Part shown: piece by piece, positions 33,543 through 42,864 of the stretch
Layout of the letters: each line of letters starts with the position of its first letter
Position numbering within the stretch: the stretch's first letter is position 1
Source: JADJGC01 sp964576925
GTDB lineage: Bacteria > Zixibacteria > MSB-5A5 > CAIYYT01
Assembly (NCBI GenBank): GCA_964576925.1
Contig: CAZNWJ010000011.1
Location: 56,731-120,730, forward strand
DNA: 64,000 nucleotides
Direction of reading: 5' to 3'
Notes under the pieces: generated by a model
Database searches by the model: none
Seen by the model: only the letters and a program-made list of their open reading frames with translations
What the model was told of the DNA's origin: nothing
Program-made: the position numbers and the translations under genes

Positions 33543-34784
33543 CTATTTCATGACTAACTTGGCGAAATCGTACCAATCGATTTCTTCGGCGGAACCCTTC
33601 TCCTTGAAGACGATGATGCCTTTGTTCTCTTCATTGACGTCGTTGGAGCCGCTGAGGATATAGGAATTCCCGCTCTTGAGTGTCACTATCGATGTGCGCT
33701 GCGAGTTCTTCTCGATCGACATGATCAGAGAGAACGGAATCGCCATCTCGACACCCTTATACTCGCCATTGACGTGTTCCCAGGTGTACTCTTCGTCGTT
33801 ATCCCAGGCGATATCGCCTGTGAAGTCTTCGCCATCTTCTGTGGTCACGGTCGCGCGAATCTTTCGGCCACCGTCGAACTCAGCATAACGGGGCAGCTCC
33901 GCCTGGGGAACCGACATGAAATCGACCTTTTCGAAATCACTCCAGCCGATCTTGACGCGGCCGAATTCTGAAGACTTGACGACTACACCGCGGTTTTCGG
34001 AGTTGACGTCATTGGAGTTCCGCAGCACCATCTCCTTGCCGTCTTTGGTGATAACGCGCGCTGAAGAAGAGGAATTGCGTTCGATGGAGGCGATCCGGCC
34101 AAAATTGATCTTGCGCGTCCGGCCGCCGTCTTCATCGCCGTCGAGGTCGTCGTCGTTAAAAACCTCGTCAACATCCCACTCGATCCAACCGGTGAACTCG
34201 CCGGCGCGGCGCGTGGCCACTTTACCATAAAGGCGCTCCAAGCCGTCGGTCGGCTCGCTTTTCTCGGTCATGAAATCAACCGACTCAATATCGTCCCAGT
34301 CGAAGTAGATCTCGCCTTCCTTGACATCATAAAGGACGATTTCGCGTATTGACGGGCCCATGTCGGAACTCGATTCGAAGAGGACCTCTTCGCCATTCTT
34401 GAGAATGACAGTTGCCCCGTCTCCGTCGCGTTTGATTCTGGTGATATGGCCGAACTGAAGCTGGCTCTCGGAAGACACATCGAAACTCCCCCAGCTAAAA
34501 CCCTCGCCGAGTTTCAGGCCGAATGCTTCGACATAATTCTTGCGCGATTCTTTGTACTTCCGCCCCTGACGCTGGCGCGCTTCGTATCGATCCTTTTCCA
34601 CAACTCCGTCGATGATGTCGTCCCAGTACGCTTCATTCTTGTCCCAGCGTAGCCACCCCTCAAAGACCTCATCATCAACCGTTGTCAGCTTCCCATAGAT
34701 CCGACCCGACTCTGCCATCGCTATCCCGATCGCCAGACAAAACAGGCAACCCGTAAGGATAGCCAAATTCGTCAGTCTTGGCAT
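33543..34784 (-). CDS. Exported protein with three related domains, function unknown
   Basis: A 413-aa protein with signal peptide 1-24 and GGAGGTTGG before the ATG. Three repeats of about 120 residues follow the plan 'G-K-h-T..D-x-E-x-F-x-G-W-h-x-W-D..E': 'IYGKLTTVDDEVFEGWLRWD', 'LYGKVATRRAGEFTGWIEWD' and 'IRATVTTEDGEDFTGDIAWD'. Each is followed by 'I.SIERN....V..KSG....L..SNDVN.ENRGI.V' and 'I.W.DFE.VDFM'. It looks like a chain of small beta-barrels. Very acidic overall. I cannot name a family or ligand. Confidence 0.65.
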   Translation of the reverse strand: MPRLTNLAILTGCLFCLAIGIAMAESGRIYGKLTTVDDEVFEGWLRWDKNEAYWDDIIDGVVEKDRYEARQRQGRKYKESRKNYVEAFGLKLGEGFSWGSFDVSSESQLQFGHITRIKRDGDGATVILKNGEEVLFESSSDMGPSIREIVLYDVKEGEIYFDWDDIESVDFMTEKSEPTDGLERLYGKVATRRAGEFTGWIEWDVDEVFNDDDLDGDEDGGRTRKINFGRIASIERNSSSSARVITKDGKEMVLRNSNDVNSENRGVVVKSSEFGRVKIGWSDFEKVDFMSVPQAELPRYAEFDGGRKIRATVTTEDGEDFTGDIAWDNDEEYTWEHVNGEYKGVEMAIPFSLIMSIEKNSQRTSIVTLKSGNSYILSGSNDVNEENKGIIVFKEKGSAEEIDWYDFAKLVMK

Positions 34785-35003
34785 CCAACCTCCATTCCAG
34801 TAAAAAATTCGCCGAGGTTATTTACGAGTTTGGTGAGGAAATGTTTCGCAAGTGCGCGTGGAATTTCAGCTTGGCGGAAACCGACGGAATTGGGTGGAGT
34901 CGATAGATGTTCGGCATTGACGCAGAACCTAGTTAGAGATCAACTTGAATAACATGTTCTAACCCCTTAAGCCCCAGAAGACTGGACGGAGATGCAAGAG
35001 CGC
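34785..35003. other. Gap between the secreted protein gene and the housekeeping operon
   Basis: It holds the ribosome site of the gene at 34784 and probably its promoter. No terminator for the long operon ending at 35004 is apparent, and no RNA gene. Confidence 0.4.
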
Positions 35004-35963
35004 TCAAGTCTTGCGCTTCAATACCCGCTTAACCGCTGAGACGATATCCTTCGACTTCAAGCCAAAGGCCGCCATCAACTCGTCCGGCTTGCCTGATTGG
35101 CCGAAGCGATCCATCACGGCGACAAACTCCATCGGAACCGGCGCCGTATTGACGACGACCTCGGCAACGGCTCCCCCCAAACCGCCGTGGACTTGATGCT
35201 CCTCGGCGGTGACGATAGCGCCGCAATCGCGCGCCGCCAGGGTAATCGCTTCCCGATCGATCGGTTTGATGGTGTGCATGTCGATCACGCGACACTCGAT
35301 TCCATCGGCAGCCAGTGTCTCGGCGGCCACCAGGGCCTCATAGACCATGACGCCGCAGGCGATGATAGCTACATCGCCGCCCTCGCGGTAGGTATTGGCT
35401 TTGCCGACCGTGAATGGGGTCGATTCATCGGTGACGATCGGCACAGGTTCGCGTCCGAAGCGGATATAGAATGGTCCGTAAGTTTCGCCGGCTGCCACCG
35501 TCGCCTTACGCGTCGACCAATAGTCGCAAGGAACGATCACGCGCATATTGGGGATGGAACGCATAATGGCGATTTCTTCCAGCGCCTGGTGCGTCGCGCC
35601 GTCGGGTCCGACAGAGATTCCACCGTGTGCGCCGCCGATTTTGACGTTGATGTTGGAGTAACAGATCGTAATGCGTACCTGATCGAGGCAGCGATATGAA
35701 GCAAAAGCGCCGTAGGTCGCGAAGAACGGTATCTTGCCGATGAGCGAAAGTCCGGAGGCCACAACGGCGAGATTCTGCTCGGCGACACCTACCTGGACAA
35801 ATCGCTCGGGAAACTTCTCGGAGAAGAAGTGCGAGTTTGTTGACTCGACGAGGTCGGCGCTCAGGACTACGATTCGTTCATCGCGACTGCCGAGGTCAAC
35901 CAGACCATGTCCCCAGCCGGTGCGCGTCTTTTCAAGTTTGATTTCCGTCATTTGTTCCAGCAT
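35004..35963 (-). CDS. Transketolase, C-terminal half (split enzyme)
   Basis: A 319-aa subunit with the pyrimidine-binding and C-terminal domains: 'RIVVLSADLVESTNSHFFSE', 'RFVQVGVAEQNLAVVASGL' with the catalytic Glu, 'FFATYGAFASYRCLDQVR', 'SVGPDGATHQALEEIAIMRS', and 'HTIKPID'. It works with the N-terminal subunit encoded 11 bp upstream to shuttle two-carbon units between sugar phosphates. ATG 35963 is used; an ATG at 35951 is also possible. It is the last gene of the long operon that starts with ftsK. Confidence 0.92.
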   Translation of the reverse strand: MLEQMTEIKLEKTRTGWGHGLVDLGSRDERIVVLSADLVESTNSHFFSEKFPERFVQVGVAEQNLAVVASGLSLIGKIPFFATYGAFASYRCLDQVRITICYSNINVKIGGAHGGISVGPDGATHQALEEIAIMRSIPNMRVIVPCDYWSTRKATVAAGETYGPFYIRFGREPVPIVTDESTPFTVGKANTYREGGDVAIIACGVMVYEALVAAETLAADGIECRVIDMHTIKPIDREAITLAARDCGAIVTAEEHQVHGGLGGAVAEVVVNTAPVPMEFVAVMDRFGQSGKPDELMAAFGLKSKDIVSAVKRVLKRKT

Positions 35964-35974
35964 CTCTCACCCGG

Positions 35975-36838
35975 TTATCCGGCCAGTAGCCGCGATGACC
36001 ATTCCTGATATGTGGTGCCAAGTTCACTGAGGGCTTTTTCGCCCTCGTCGGGTTTCGGCGGCTTGCCGTGCCACTGGTACTTCCCGCTCATAAACGAAAC
36101 CCCCTTGCCCATCCGCGTATGCGCGATGATTACCGTAGGCCGCCGGCGCGTGCGCTGCATTTCCTCAAAGGCCGCGACGATTTGCGCCATATCGTGTCCG
36201 TTGATTTCAACGACGTGCCAATTGAAGGCGCGCCACTTGTCGGCCAGCGGGGCGATATCCATGATATCCACGACGCGACCATCGATCTGCGCGTTATTGT
36301 AATCGACGATCACGCCAAGGTTGTCGAGTTGATAGTGACCGGCAAACATCGCGCTCTCCCAGCAAGAGCCTTCCTGCAGCTCCCCGTCACCCATGATGCA
36401 ATAAACGCGGCGAGAGTGGCCGTCCATTTTCGAACCCTTGGCAACACCGCAAGCCACGCCGAGACCGTGGCCCAGCGACCCGGATGAAATCTCAATACCA
36501 GGCGTGTCGAGCCGATGCGGATGTCCTTGCAAGTGGCCGTCGATCTTGCGGAATTTCATCAGGTCTTTCTTGGGGAAATATCCGCATTCGGCGAGCACCG
36601 AGTAATTGACCGGCGTCACGTGACCGATTGAGTAGAAGACAAAATCGCGATCGGGCCAGGTGGGTTCCGAAGGCCGATGATTCAGAAACCGGAAGTACAA
36701 CGCCGTGGCAAAGTCCGTGCACGAGAGCGGGCCGCCGGTGTGGCCCGACTTGGCGTCGATCAGCATGGTGATGATGTCGCGCCGGACATCGAGGGCCTTG
36801 GCGCGCAGTTGCTCTATCGTGTAATTGTACGGGTTCAA
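35975..36838 (-). CDS. Transketolase, N-terminal half (thiamine-diphosphate-binding subunit)
   Basis: A 287-aa subunit. I start at the TTG at 36838 because GGAGG lies 4 nt before it and the family begins just here ('NPYNYTIEQLRAKALDVRRD'). A TTG at 36898 overlapping coaE is the other option. Thiamine-binding signature 'GDGELQEGSCWESAMFAG' .. 'VIVDYNNAQIDG', with 'SGHTGGPLSCTDFATALYF' and 'SGSLGHGLGVACGVAKG' before it. It pairs with the next gene to make one transketolase. Confidence 0.92.
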   Translation of the reverse strand: MNPYNYTIEQLRAKALDVRRDIITMLIDAKSGHTGGPLSCTDFATALYFRFLNHRPSEPTWPDRDFVFYSIGHVTPVNYSVLAECGYFPKKDLMKFRKIDGHLQGHPHRLDTPGIEISSGSLGHGLGVACGVAKGSKMDGHSRRVYCIMGDGELQEGSCWESAMFAGHYQLDNLGVIVDYNNAQIDGRVVDIMDIAPLADKWRAFNWHVVEINGHDMAQIVAAFEEMQRTRRRPTVIIAHTRMGKGVSFMSGKYQWHGKPPKPDEGEKALSELGTTYQEWSSRLLAG

Positions 36839-36894
36839 CCTTCCTCCGCCTGTTTGAAAGGCAAAGCGTGAAGATACACGCGGCGGCTTCAAAA

Positions 36895-37512
36895 TCAACT
36901 GCTTTTGCGAGCCGCGATCTTCTGTAACTGCTTAAGCAACCGCAAGGACTTACGCACGAGTTCAGCGTGGGTGCCGGAATTCGTCAAGACCACATCAGCT
37001 TTGGCCCGCAGCGCAGACTTCGATAACTGCCGCCGCAGACGCGCCCGGGCTTCGTCGGCAGTCATTCCCTTGGCCGCCAATCTGGCCAGTTGTTGTGCAC
37101 GCGGCGAGTCTACCACGATCACCAGATCAAGCTCGTTGTCCAGTTTCCAATCGAAGATCAGCGCGGCATCGACAACGATCAATCTCACACGCGATAGCTT
37201 TCGTGCTGCTGCGATCCGCTGCCGCAGCCGCCGCAGAAGTTCGGGATGCACGATGGCATTGAGCTTGGCGGTCTTTTCAGGATCAGAGAAGGCAATGCGC
37301 CCCAGTGTGGCGCGACGCAATCGGCCCTGCGAATCAACTATCGACGCCCCAAATGCACGGACTAATCTTGCCAGGGCCGGTGAACCGGGGGCGACTGTTT
37401 CACGCCCAAGTTGGTCGCCGGAAATCACCTTTGCCCCGCAACGAGCGAAGACTTTAGCGACTGTCGATTTCCCGCAGGCAATTTGACCGGCCAGCCCAAC
37501 TAACAGACTCAT
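36895..37512 (-). CDS. coaE: Dephospho-CoA kinase
   Basis: A 205-aa kinase that adds the 3'-phosphate in the last step of coenzyme A synthesis. P-loop 'GLAGQIACGKSTVAKVF', then 'VISGDQLGRETVAPGSPAL' at the usual acceptor-site position, 'LNAIVHPELLRRLRQRI' and 'IVVDAALIFDWKLDNELDLV'. Slightly divergent in the lid, but all main motifs are there. It lies 3 bp after the TPR gene. Confidence 0.9.
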   Translation of the reverse strand: MSLLVGLAGQIACGKSTVAKVFARCGAKVISGDQLGRETVAPGSPALARLVRAFGASIVDSQGRLRRATLGRIAFSDPEKTAKLNAIVHPELLRRLRQRIAAARKLSRVRLIVVDAALIFDWKLDNELDLVIVVDSPRAQQLARLAAKGMTADEARARLRRQLSKSALRAKADVVLTNSGTHAELVRKSLRLLKQLQKIAARKSS

Positions 37513-37515
37513 GGA

Positions 37516-38745
37516 TTATTGCTCGTAATACTGACGGGCCAAGGCGATGCCTTCTTCGCCCGCACGGCGATAGTCGTCAGGTTTGAGATTCTGAAGAAAC
37601 ACGACATTGAGATCGGCGCTGTACTTGTCTCGTCGTGGGAGGCCGACTTCCTTTGCCAGATTGCCGGCAGCCATGTAGTGCTTGCGAGCGTTGAAGAGAT
37701 CTCTTTTGAGCCGGTAGTTTTCCGCGACATCATTAAGACAGTCGATCACGTCGGATTCTGACCGCAGTGTGCGCCACATTTCCAACGACCGCGCGAGAAC
37801 TTCCCCAGCGGCATCATACTGCCCTTGATCCCGGAGCACGCGCCCCAAAATCCGCGCCGCGTAGGCGGTGGTCGCGTCCACCAGGTTGCTGCCGATTTCC
37901 TCGCGCAAGGGCTCGAGGTAAACCAGCGCTGAATCCAACTCCCCGCGACGCTGGAAATAATCCGCCAGTCCGGAACTGCCAATATCGTTGACATCGGCTC
38001 CGTTGCGGCCCCGATAGGCGCGAAGGTCACGAAAGAGTTGCTCGGCCAGATTCAGGCTGTCAACTCGCAGCGCAGAAAATCCCAGGCCGGCCTTGCAAAA
38101 AGCGATCTGGAACGTATCGCCATCGGCCACAGCAGCCTCCAGCGCCCGCCGTCCGTGGGAGAACATTGAGTCGTTCTGATCGATGGTTCGAAATTTCGCC
38201 GCGAACAACAGGTGAGCGGCCGTGGTGGCAGCATGGTCATTTCGCGCCTGCGCCCGTACCAAGGCTGCGTGGGCATAGTGCGCCATCGAATCAGCCTGGG
38301 CGCGCATCTCAAACAACTGGGCGACGCTCAAGCGCCCGACGATTGATTCGCTGTCGTCGGCAACGACCTGGTATGACGCCGCCAAGGCCAGTTCGAACGA
38401 CCCGCCGCGACTCAGATTCTCCCGTTGGCGTGCCATGAACATTTCGCGAGCCACCAACTCGTCGTCTGGCGCCGCATTCTGCGCTTTGTGGTAATTCAGG
38501 ATTGCCTGGTCGAAGTAGCCATTTGCGAAAGCCCGCCGCGCCAAGGCGACGTATTCTTCTTTGGTCAGCGTAACGCCCCGATTGGCCAGCGCGAAGTAAC
38601 CGATCCAGAGAACAGCCGCTCCGGCGACGATGGCAATGGCGTAGACCAGCCCGCGATGAACCGCTTTTTTGTTGTGGCGGTACCAGCGGCCCAGGTTGAA
38701 ACCCGTTGCGGGGGCGGGACGAGCTTGCGCTTTCTTCTTCGCCAT
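37516..38745 (-). CDS. Membrane-anchored TPR protein
   Basis: A 409-aa protein with a short basic N terminus, one membrane helix (about 34-54, 'GLVYAIAIVAGAAVLWIGYF') and then TPR-type helical repeats to the end, e.g. 'ALARRAFANGYFDQAILNYH', 'LADYFQRRGELDSALVYLEP' and 'LGRVLRDQGQYDAAGEVLAR'. The repeats face the periplasm if the positive-inside rule holds. It sits 8 bp behind polA. It is a scaffold candidate with an unknown partner. Confidence 0.75.
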   Translation of the reverse strand: MAKKKAQARPAPATGFNLGRWYRHNKKAVHRGLVYAIAIVAGAAVLWIGYFALANRGVTLTKEEYVALARRAFANGYFDQAILNYHKAQNAAPDDELVAREMFMARQRENLSRGGSFELALAASYQVVADDSESIVGRLSVAQLFEMRAQADSMAHYAHAALVRAQARNDHAATTAAHLLFAAKFRTIDQNDSMFSHGRRALEAAVADGDTFQIAFCKAGLGFSALRVDSLNLAEQLFRDLRAYRGRNGADVNDIGSSGLADYFQRRGELDSALVYLEPLREEIGSNLVDATTAYAARILGRVLRDQGQYDAAGEVLARSLEMWRTLRSESDVIDCLNDVAENYRLKRDLFNARKHYMAAGNLAKEVGLPRRDKYSADLNVVFLQNLKPDDYRRAGEEGIALARQYYEQ

Positions 38746-38753
38746 ACAGCCGC

Positions 38754-41468
38754 TTACTTGCTCTCCAGCCAGTTGACTCCAACGCCCATCTCAACCGTTA
38801 TGGGTACGTCCAGCTTCACGCAGTTCTCCATTTTGTCTCGTACCAGCGTTGACATCAGATCGACTTCATCCTGGTGAACATCGAACACCAGTTCGTCATG
38901 CACCTGCATGATCATCATCGATTTCTTCCCGGTGAGTGCGCGGTCGATTTCGATCATGGCGATCTTGATCATGTCGGCGGCTGTTCCTTGAATGATTGTA
39001 TTAACAGCCGTGCGTTCGGCAAACTGACGGAGGGAGACATTCTTCGAGTTGATCTCCGGCAGGTAGCGCCGCCGTCCGAAAAGCGTTGTGACGTAGCCCT
39101 CCTTGCGGGCATGCGCGATCGTGTCGTCGATGAACCTGCGGATCATCGGGTAGCGCGTGAAATAGATGTCGATGAACTCCTTTGCTTCCGGCACCGTCAT
39201 ATCGGATTGCTGTGAAAGTCCGAAGGCGGTCACGCCATAGATGACCGCGAAATTGGCAGTCTTGGCCATCCGCCGCATCTGCGGCGTGACGTCTTTCAGC
39301 CCGACGCTGTAAACCTCGGAGGCCGTGCGCGCGTGAATGTCTTCGCCTTTGTTAAAGGACTCCACCAGCGCGCCTTCCTTCGCACAGTGCGCCAGCACGC
39401 GCAGTTCGATCTGGGAGTAATCGGCGGTCAAGATCTTGTGTTTTGCATCCGCCGGAATGAAAGCGCGTCGAATCTGGCTGCCCTCCTCGGTCTTGATCGG
39501 GATATTCTGCAGGTTGGGATCAGTCGATGAAAGCCGCCCCGTCGTGGCGACCGTTTGGTTGTACGAAGTATGCACGCGGCCTGTTATCGGGCTGACCATG
39601 TCGGGCAAGGCGTCGATGTAGGTCGACTTGAGTTTCTGCAACTTGCGAAACTCGAGAATCAGCCGCGGCAGGTCGTGGACCTTCGCCAACTCAGTCAGGA
39701 CGCCGACATCGGTGGAGTAGCCGGTCTTCTTGGCGGTCTTCCGCATCGGTTTGAGCTTGAGCTGGTTGAACAGAATATCAGACAACTGCGCCGTCGAGTT
39801 AATGTTGAACTCGCGTCCGGCCAGCGTAAAGATATCGAAAGTGATCTTGTCCAGCCCCTGCGCCATCTCGCCCGACAGCTTCTTGAGGAACGGCACGTCG
39901 ATCCTGACGCCGTGTTCCTCTACACGCGCCAAGACCTGACATAACGGCAACTCGATTTCATGCAGCAATTTCTGCGCGCCGATTTCTTCCACCATCGGCT
40001 GGAGTTTCGTGACCAGGCGCAGTGTGAAGTCGGCGTCTTCCGAAGAATAAAACGTCGCCTTGTCGATCGGTACGAGATCGAATGTAATTTGCTTCTTGCC
40101 CGTGCCGATCAGGTCGGTAATCGGCTGCATGCGATAATCGAAGTGCTTAATCGCAAGAGCATCGAGTCCGTGTTGTCCCGCCGGGTCGGCAACGTAAGAG
40201 GCGATCATCGGGTCGAAGTCAAAGTGCGGAATTTCGTAGCCATGCTGGTGCAGGACATGGTAATCAAACTTGAAATTCTGGGCGATCTTTCGCAGCGACT
40301 TGTCAAGAAACAGCGGCTGCAGCAACTCGCGGCATTTGTCGGCATCGAGATTCTTGCCCTGCCGGTGCGCGAGCGGAATGTAGCCGGCGTCGCCAGCGGA
40401 AGCCGCCAGTGAAATGCCGACCAGTTTGCAGGTAAGCCAGTCGAGACCGGTGGTTTCGGTATCGAAGGCAAACTGCCCGGCTTTCTTGATTCGCTTGATA
40501 AACTCCTTGAGCGCGCTTTCGGTGTCGAGAGTTTCGTACTTCTGCTCGGCAGGTGGCGCAAGAGGATCTTCTGTCGTTGCCGCCGCCGCGGTCTGCGTCC
40601 CAAGTTGTCGGATCAGTGAAGTGAATTCGAACTCCAAAAACAGACTTCTCAGTTCCGGATTGTCAAGCGAGGGGACACGCATCGCATCGAAGTCGTAATC
40701 GAAGTTTGCGTCGTAATCGAGTGATACCAACTTCTTGGTCAAGGAGGCCTGCGGCCGGAAGGCAATCAGCGACTCGCGCAACTTGGGCTTTGAGATCTTC
40801 TCCGCGCTGGCCAGGACCTCTTCGAACGTACCGTATTCTTCGAGCAGCTTGACTGCGGTTTTCGGACCGACGCCGTCGACCCCGGGGACGTTGTCGGAGG
40901 TGTCCCCCGTCAGCGAGAGAAAATCAAGGATTTGCTCCGGGTAAACACCCATCTTCTCCTTGACCGCCTCGCGGTCGTACCACTCACCCGCCTCCGAGAG
41001 CTTCTTTAGATTGAAGATCTTCACCTTATCTGTCACGAGCTGCATCAAGTCCTTGTCGCCGGTAACGATGATGACTTCCCAGCCGTCTCGCTCGGCTCTG
41101 CGCGTCAAGGTGGCAATGATGTCGTCCGCTTCGTAGCCGGGTTGGCGCAGCACCGGGATTTTCATGACATCGAGCATGTGATCGAGCCGTGGCAATTGCT
41201 CCGCCATCTCGGGCGGCATTTGGACACGATTGGCCTTGTAGTCGGCATAGAGCTCGTTGCGGAAAGTCTTCTCTTTTGTATCGGTGACGACGGCAAGGTG
41301 GGTCGGGCCTTCTTTGGTCAGAAGCCGCAGGATCGTCGCGGCGAAACCGAACACGACTGACGTATTCTCGCCACGCTTAGTGCGCAGGGGATTGGCGGCG
41401 AAAGCGAAGTGAGAGCGATATGCCAGCGCGCTGCCGTCGATGAGAAACAGACGATTAGTTGACATCAT
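38754..41468 (-). CDS. polA: DNA polymerase I
   Basis: A 904-aa enzyme for gap filling and Okazaki-primer removal, with three domains. The 5'-3' exonuclease (1-290) has 'GYEADDIIATLTRRAE' and 'LTGDTSDNVPGVDGVGPKTA'. The 3'-5' exonuclease (about 330-510) has its catalytic residues in 'FAFDTETTGLDW', 'NFKFDYHVL' and 'YSSEDADF', so proofreading is probably intact. The polymerase has motif A 'LTADYSQIELRVLAHCAKEG', motif B 'RRMAKTANFAVIYG' and motif C 'MQVHDELVFDV'. The ATG overlaps the nadD stop as ATGA. Confidence 0.97.
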   Translation of the reverse strand: MMSTNRLFLIDGSALAYRSHFAFAANPLRTKRGENTSVVFGFAATILRLLTKEGPTHLAVVTDTKEKTFRNELYADYKANRVQMPPEMAEQLPRLDHMLDVMKIPVLRQPGYEADDIIATLTRRAERDGWEVIIVTGDKDLMQLVTDKVKIFNLKKLSEAGEWYDREAVKEKMGVYPEQILDFLSLTGDTSDNVPGVDGVGPKTAVKLLEEYGTFEEVLASAEKISKPKLRESLIAFRPQASLTKKLVSLDYDANFDYDFDAMRVPSLDNPELRSLFLEFEFTSLIRQLGTQTAAAATTEDPLAPPAEQKYETLDTESALKEFIKRIKKAGQFAFDTETTGLDWLTCKLVGISLAASAGDAGYIPLAHRQGKNLDADKCRELLQPLFLDKSLRKIAQNFKFDYHVLHQHGYEIPHFDFDPMIASYVADPAGQHGLDALAIKHFDYRMQPITDLIGTGKKQITFDLVPIDKATFYSSEDADFTLRLVTKLQPMVEEIGAQKLLHEIELPLCQVLARVEEHGVRIDVPFLKKLSGEMAQGLDKITFDIFTLAGREFNINSTAQLSDILFNQLKLKPMRKTAKKTGYSTDVGVLTELAKVHDLPRLILEFRKLQKLKSTYIDALPDMVSPITGRVHTSYNQTVATTGRLSSTDPNLQNIPIKTEEGSQIRRAFIPADAKHKILTADYSQIELRVLAHCAKEGALVESFNKGEDIHARTASEVYSVGLKDVTPQMRRMAKTANFAVIYGVTAFGLSQQSDMTVPEAKEFIDIYFTRYPMIRRFIDDTIAHARKEGYVTTLFGRRRYLPEINSKNVSLRQFAERTAVNTIIQGTAADMIKIAMIEIDRALTGKKSMMIMQVHDELVFDVHQDEVDLMSTLVRDKMENCVKLDVPITVEMGVGVNWLESK

Positions 41469-42040
41469 ACCTCGCGATAGAGACGATTGGCGTCAATATA
41501 CGCGACGACCGGCTCGGGCACAAGATAGCGGAGACTGAAATGGTCGCGGATGCGACGCCGCAGGTCGGTCGCGGAAACATCGACCATCGGCATGCTCAAG
41601 CGTCGAAACGGGTAGGTCGACGCCAAATCGGATCCCGTGCGCGGAGCAACCGCCAGTTCGGCCAGTTCCAACAGCCGCTGCGGCTGATGCCAGCTGCTGA
41701 GTTGTGCCAGGCTGTCCGCGCCCATGAGAAAAAACAGCTTCGCAGCGCCCAACTCTCGCTGGAGATGTTCGAGCATGGTGACGGTGTAGGTCGGCGGCTT
41801 GATCGACTCCTCGATTTCAGAGACTCTGAAGGAGGGATTGTCTGCAGTCGCCAGCCGGAGCATCGCGACGCGGTGTTCAAATGAGGTCGGGATAATCTTG
41901 TGTTGGGGAGTCGGCGCGAAGGTCGGGACAAAGATGACGCGCGTCAGGCGCAATTCGTCGAGCGCAGCTTGCGCAAGAATCAGGTGGCCAAAGTGGATCG
42001 GGTCAAACGCGCCACCGAGTACACCGATACGCTCATTCAC
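41465..42040 (-). CDS. nadD: Nicotinate-nucleotide adenylyltransferase
   Basis: A 191-aa enzyme that adenylates nicotinate mononucleotide in NAD synthesis. 'IGVLGGAFDPIHFGHLILAQ' holds the nucleotide-binding (H/T)xGH site, followed by 'VIFVPTFAPTPQH', 'FFLMGADSLAQLSSWHQPQR' and 'VSATDLRRRI' (the ISSTxIR site). It starts with GTG inside the end of bamD and overlaps polA by 4 bp. Confidence 0.94.
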   Translation of the reverse strand: MNERIGVLGGAFDPIHFGHLILAQAALDELRLTRVIFVPTFAPTPQHKIIPTSFEHRVAMLRLATADNPSFRVSEIEESIKPPTYTVTMLEHLQRELGAAKLFFLMGADSLAQLSSWHQPQRLLELAELAVAPRTGSDLASTYPFRRLSMPMVDVSATDLRRRIRDHFSLRYLVPEPVVAYIDANRLYREV

Positions 42041-42854
42041 CCTTGTTTCCGTTGAGTTGCGCGGCCGCCGCCGAGTCCTTTGCCGCCTGCTGGGCGATCT
42101 TGCTTTCCAGCTTAGCTTTCATCTCGGCGGCCTTACCGGCGGCTTCGGATTTGGGAAAGGCAGTGATCAGGTTTGCCAGCTTATCACGGGCATCAGTCAG
42201 TTTGTCTTCCTTGATATCGATGCGCGCGAGCAGAAGGAGGGCCTCGGGGACTCGCGGCGATTCCGGATACTCAGTAACGATATCCTCCAGGTACAACCGG
42301 GCCGAAACGCGATTACCCATGCGGAAGTATTGCCGCCCGGCCAGGTACTGCTTCTGTACCATTTTTTCCATCGCCTGCGAGAGCAACTGCTCACCCTCCG
42401 TGCGGCGATCCGATTCCGGGTAGTCTTCGAGAAAGGCCTTCAATTCGCGAATCGCCGCATCGGTATCGGCCTGATCGAGACCGACATGATCGGGGGCAGC
42501 CTCAAAATAAAACTTCCCCACCATCAGCGCGGCGTCATCAATCAGCTCCGAACGCGGGAAGGCATTGATCAGACGGCGCAGTTCGGCTACGCCGAGGTGA
42601 TAGTCCTCGAGGCCGTAGAATGTCATCGCGTAGTGATACTGGACGCTGTCGATATAGCTGAGCCCCGGCGCGCTGAGAATCAGCCGCTGGAAGAGGTTCT
42701 GGGCATTCTGGTACTTGCCGTTCTCGAGTTGGCGAATTGCCTCATCATAGAGCACGCGCGGATCGGTGCTGGAGACTTGCTTCTGAGATGAGCAACCGAG
42801 CAAGAGCGCAACGAGAACGATCAAAGCTAATAGCGAACGCAACATCATCGTCAT
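42033..42854 (-). CDS. bamD: BamD-type outer-membrane-assembly lipoprotein
   Basis: A 273-aa lipoprotein with lipobox 'VALLLGCSSQ' (Cys about 21). Tandem TPR units follow: 'LYDEAIRQLENGKYQNAQNL', 'YHYAMTFYGLEDYHLGVAEL', 'GRQYFRMGNRVSARLYLEDI', in the order of BamD/YfiO, the essential helper of BamA in barrel insertion. The C terminus is Ala/Lys-rich. It is encoded beside lolA, a lytic transglycosylase and polA. Confidence 0.85.
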   Translation of the reverse strand: MTMMLRSLLALIVLVALLLGCSSQKQVSSTDPRVLYDEAIRQLENGKYQNAQNLFQRLILSAPGLSYIDSVQYHYAMTFYGLEDYHLGVAELRRLINAFPRSELIDDAALMVGKFYFEAAPDHVGLDQADTDAAIRELKAFLEDYPESDRRTEGEQLLSQAMEKMVQKQYLAGRQYFRMGNRVSARLYLEDIVTEYPESPRVPEALLLLARIDIKEDKLTDARDKLANLITAFPKSEAAGKAAEMKAKLESKIAQQAAKDSAAAAQLNGNKGE

Positions 42855-42864
42855 TTCCCAATCC

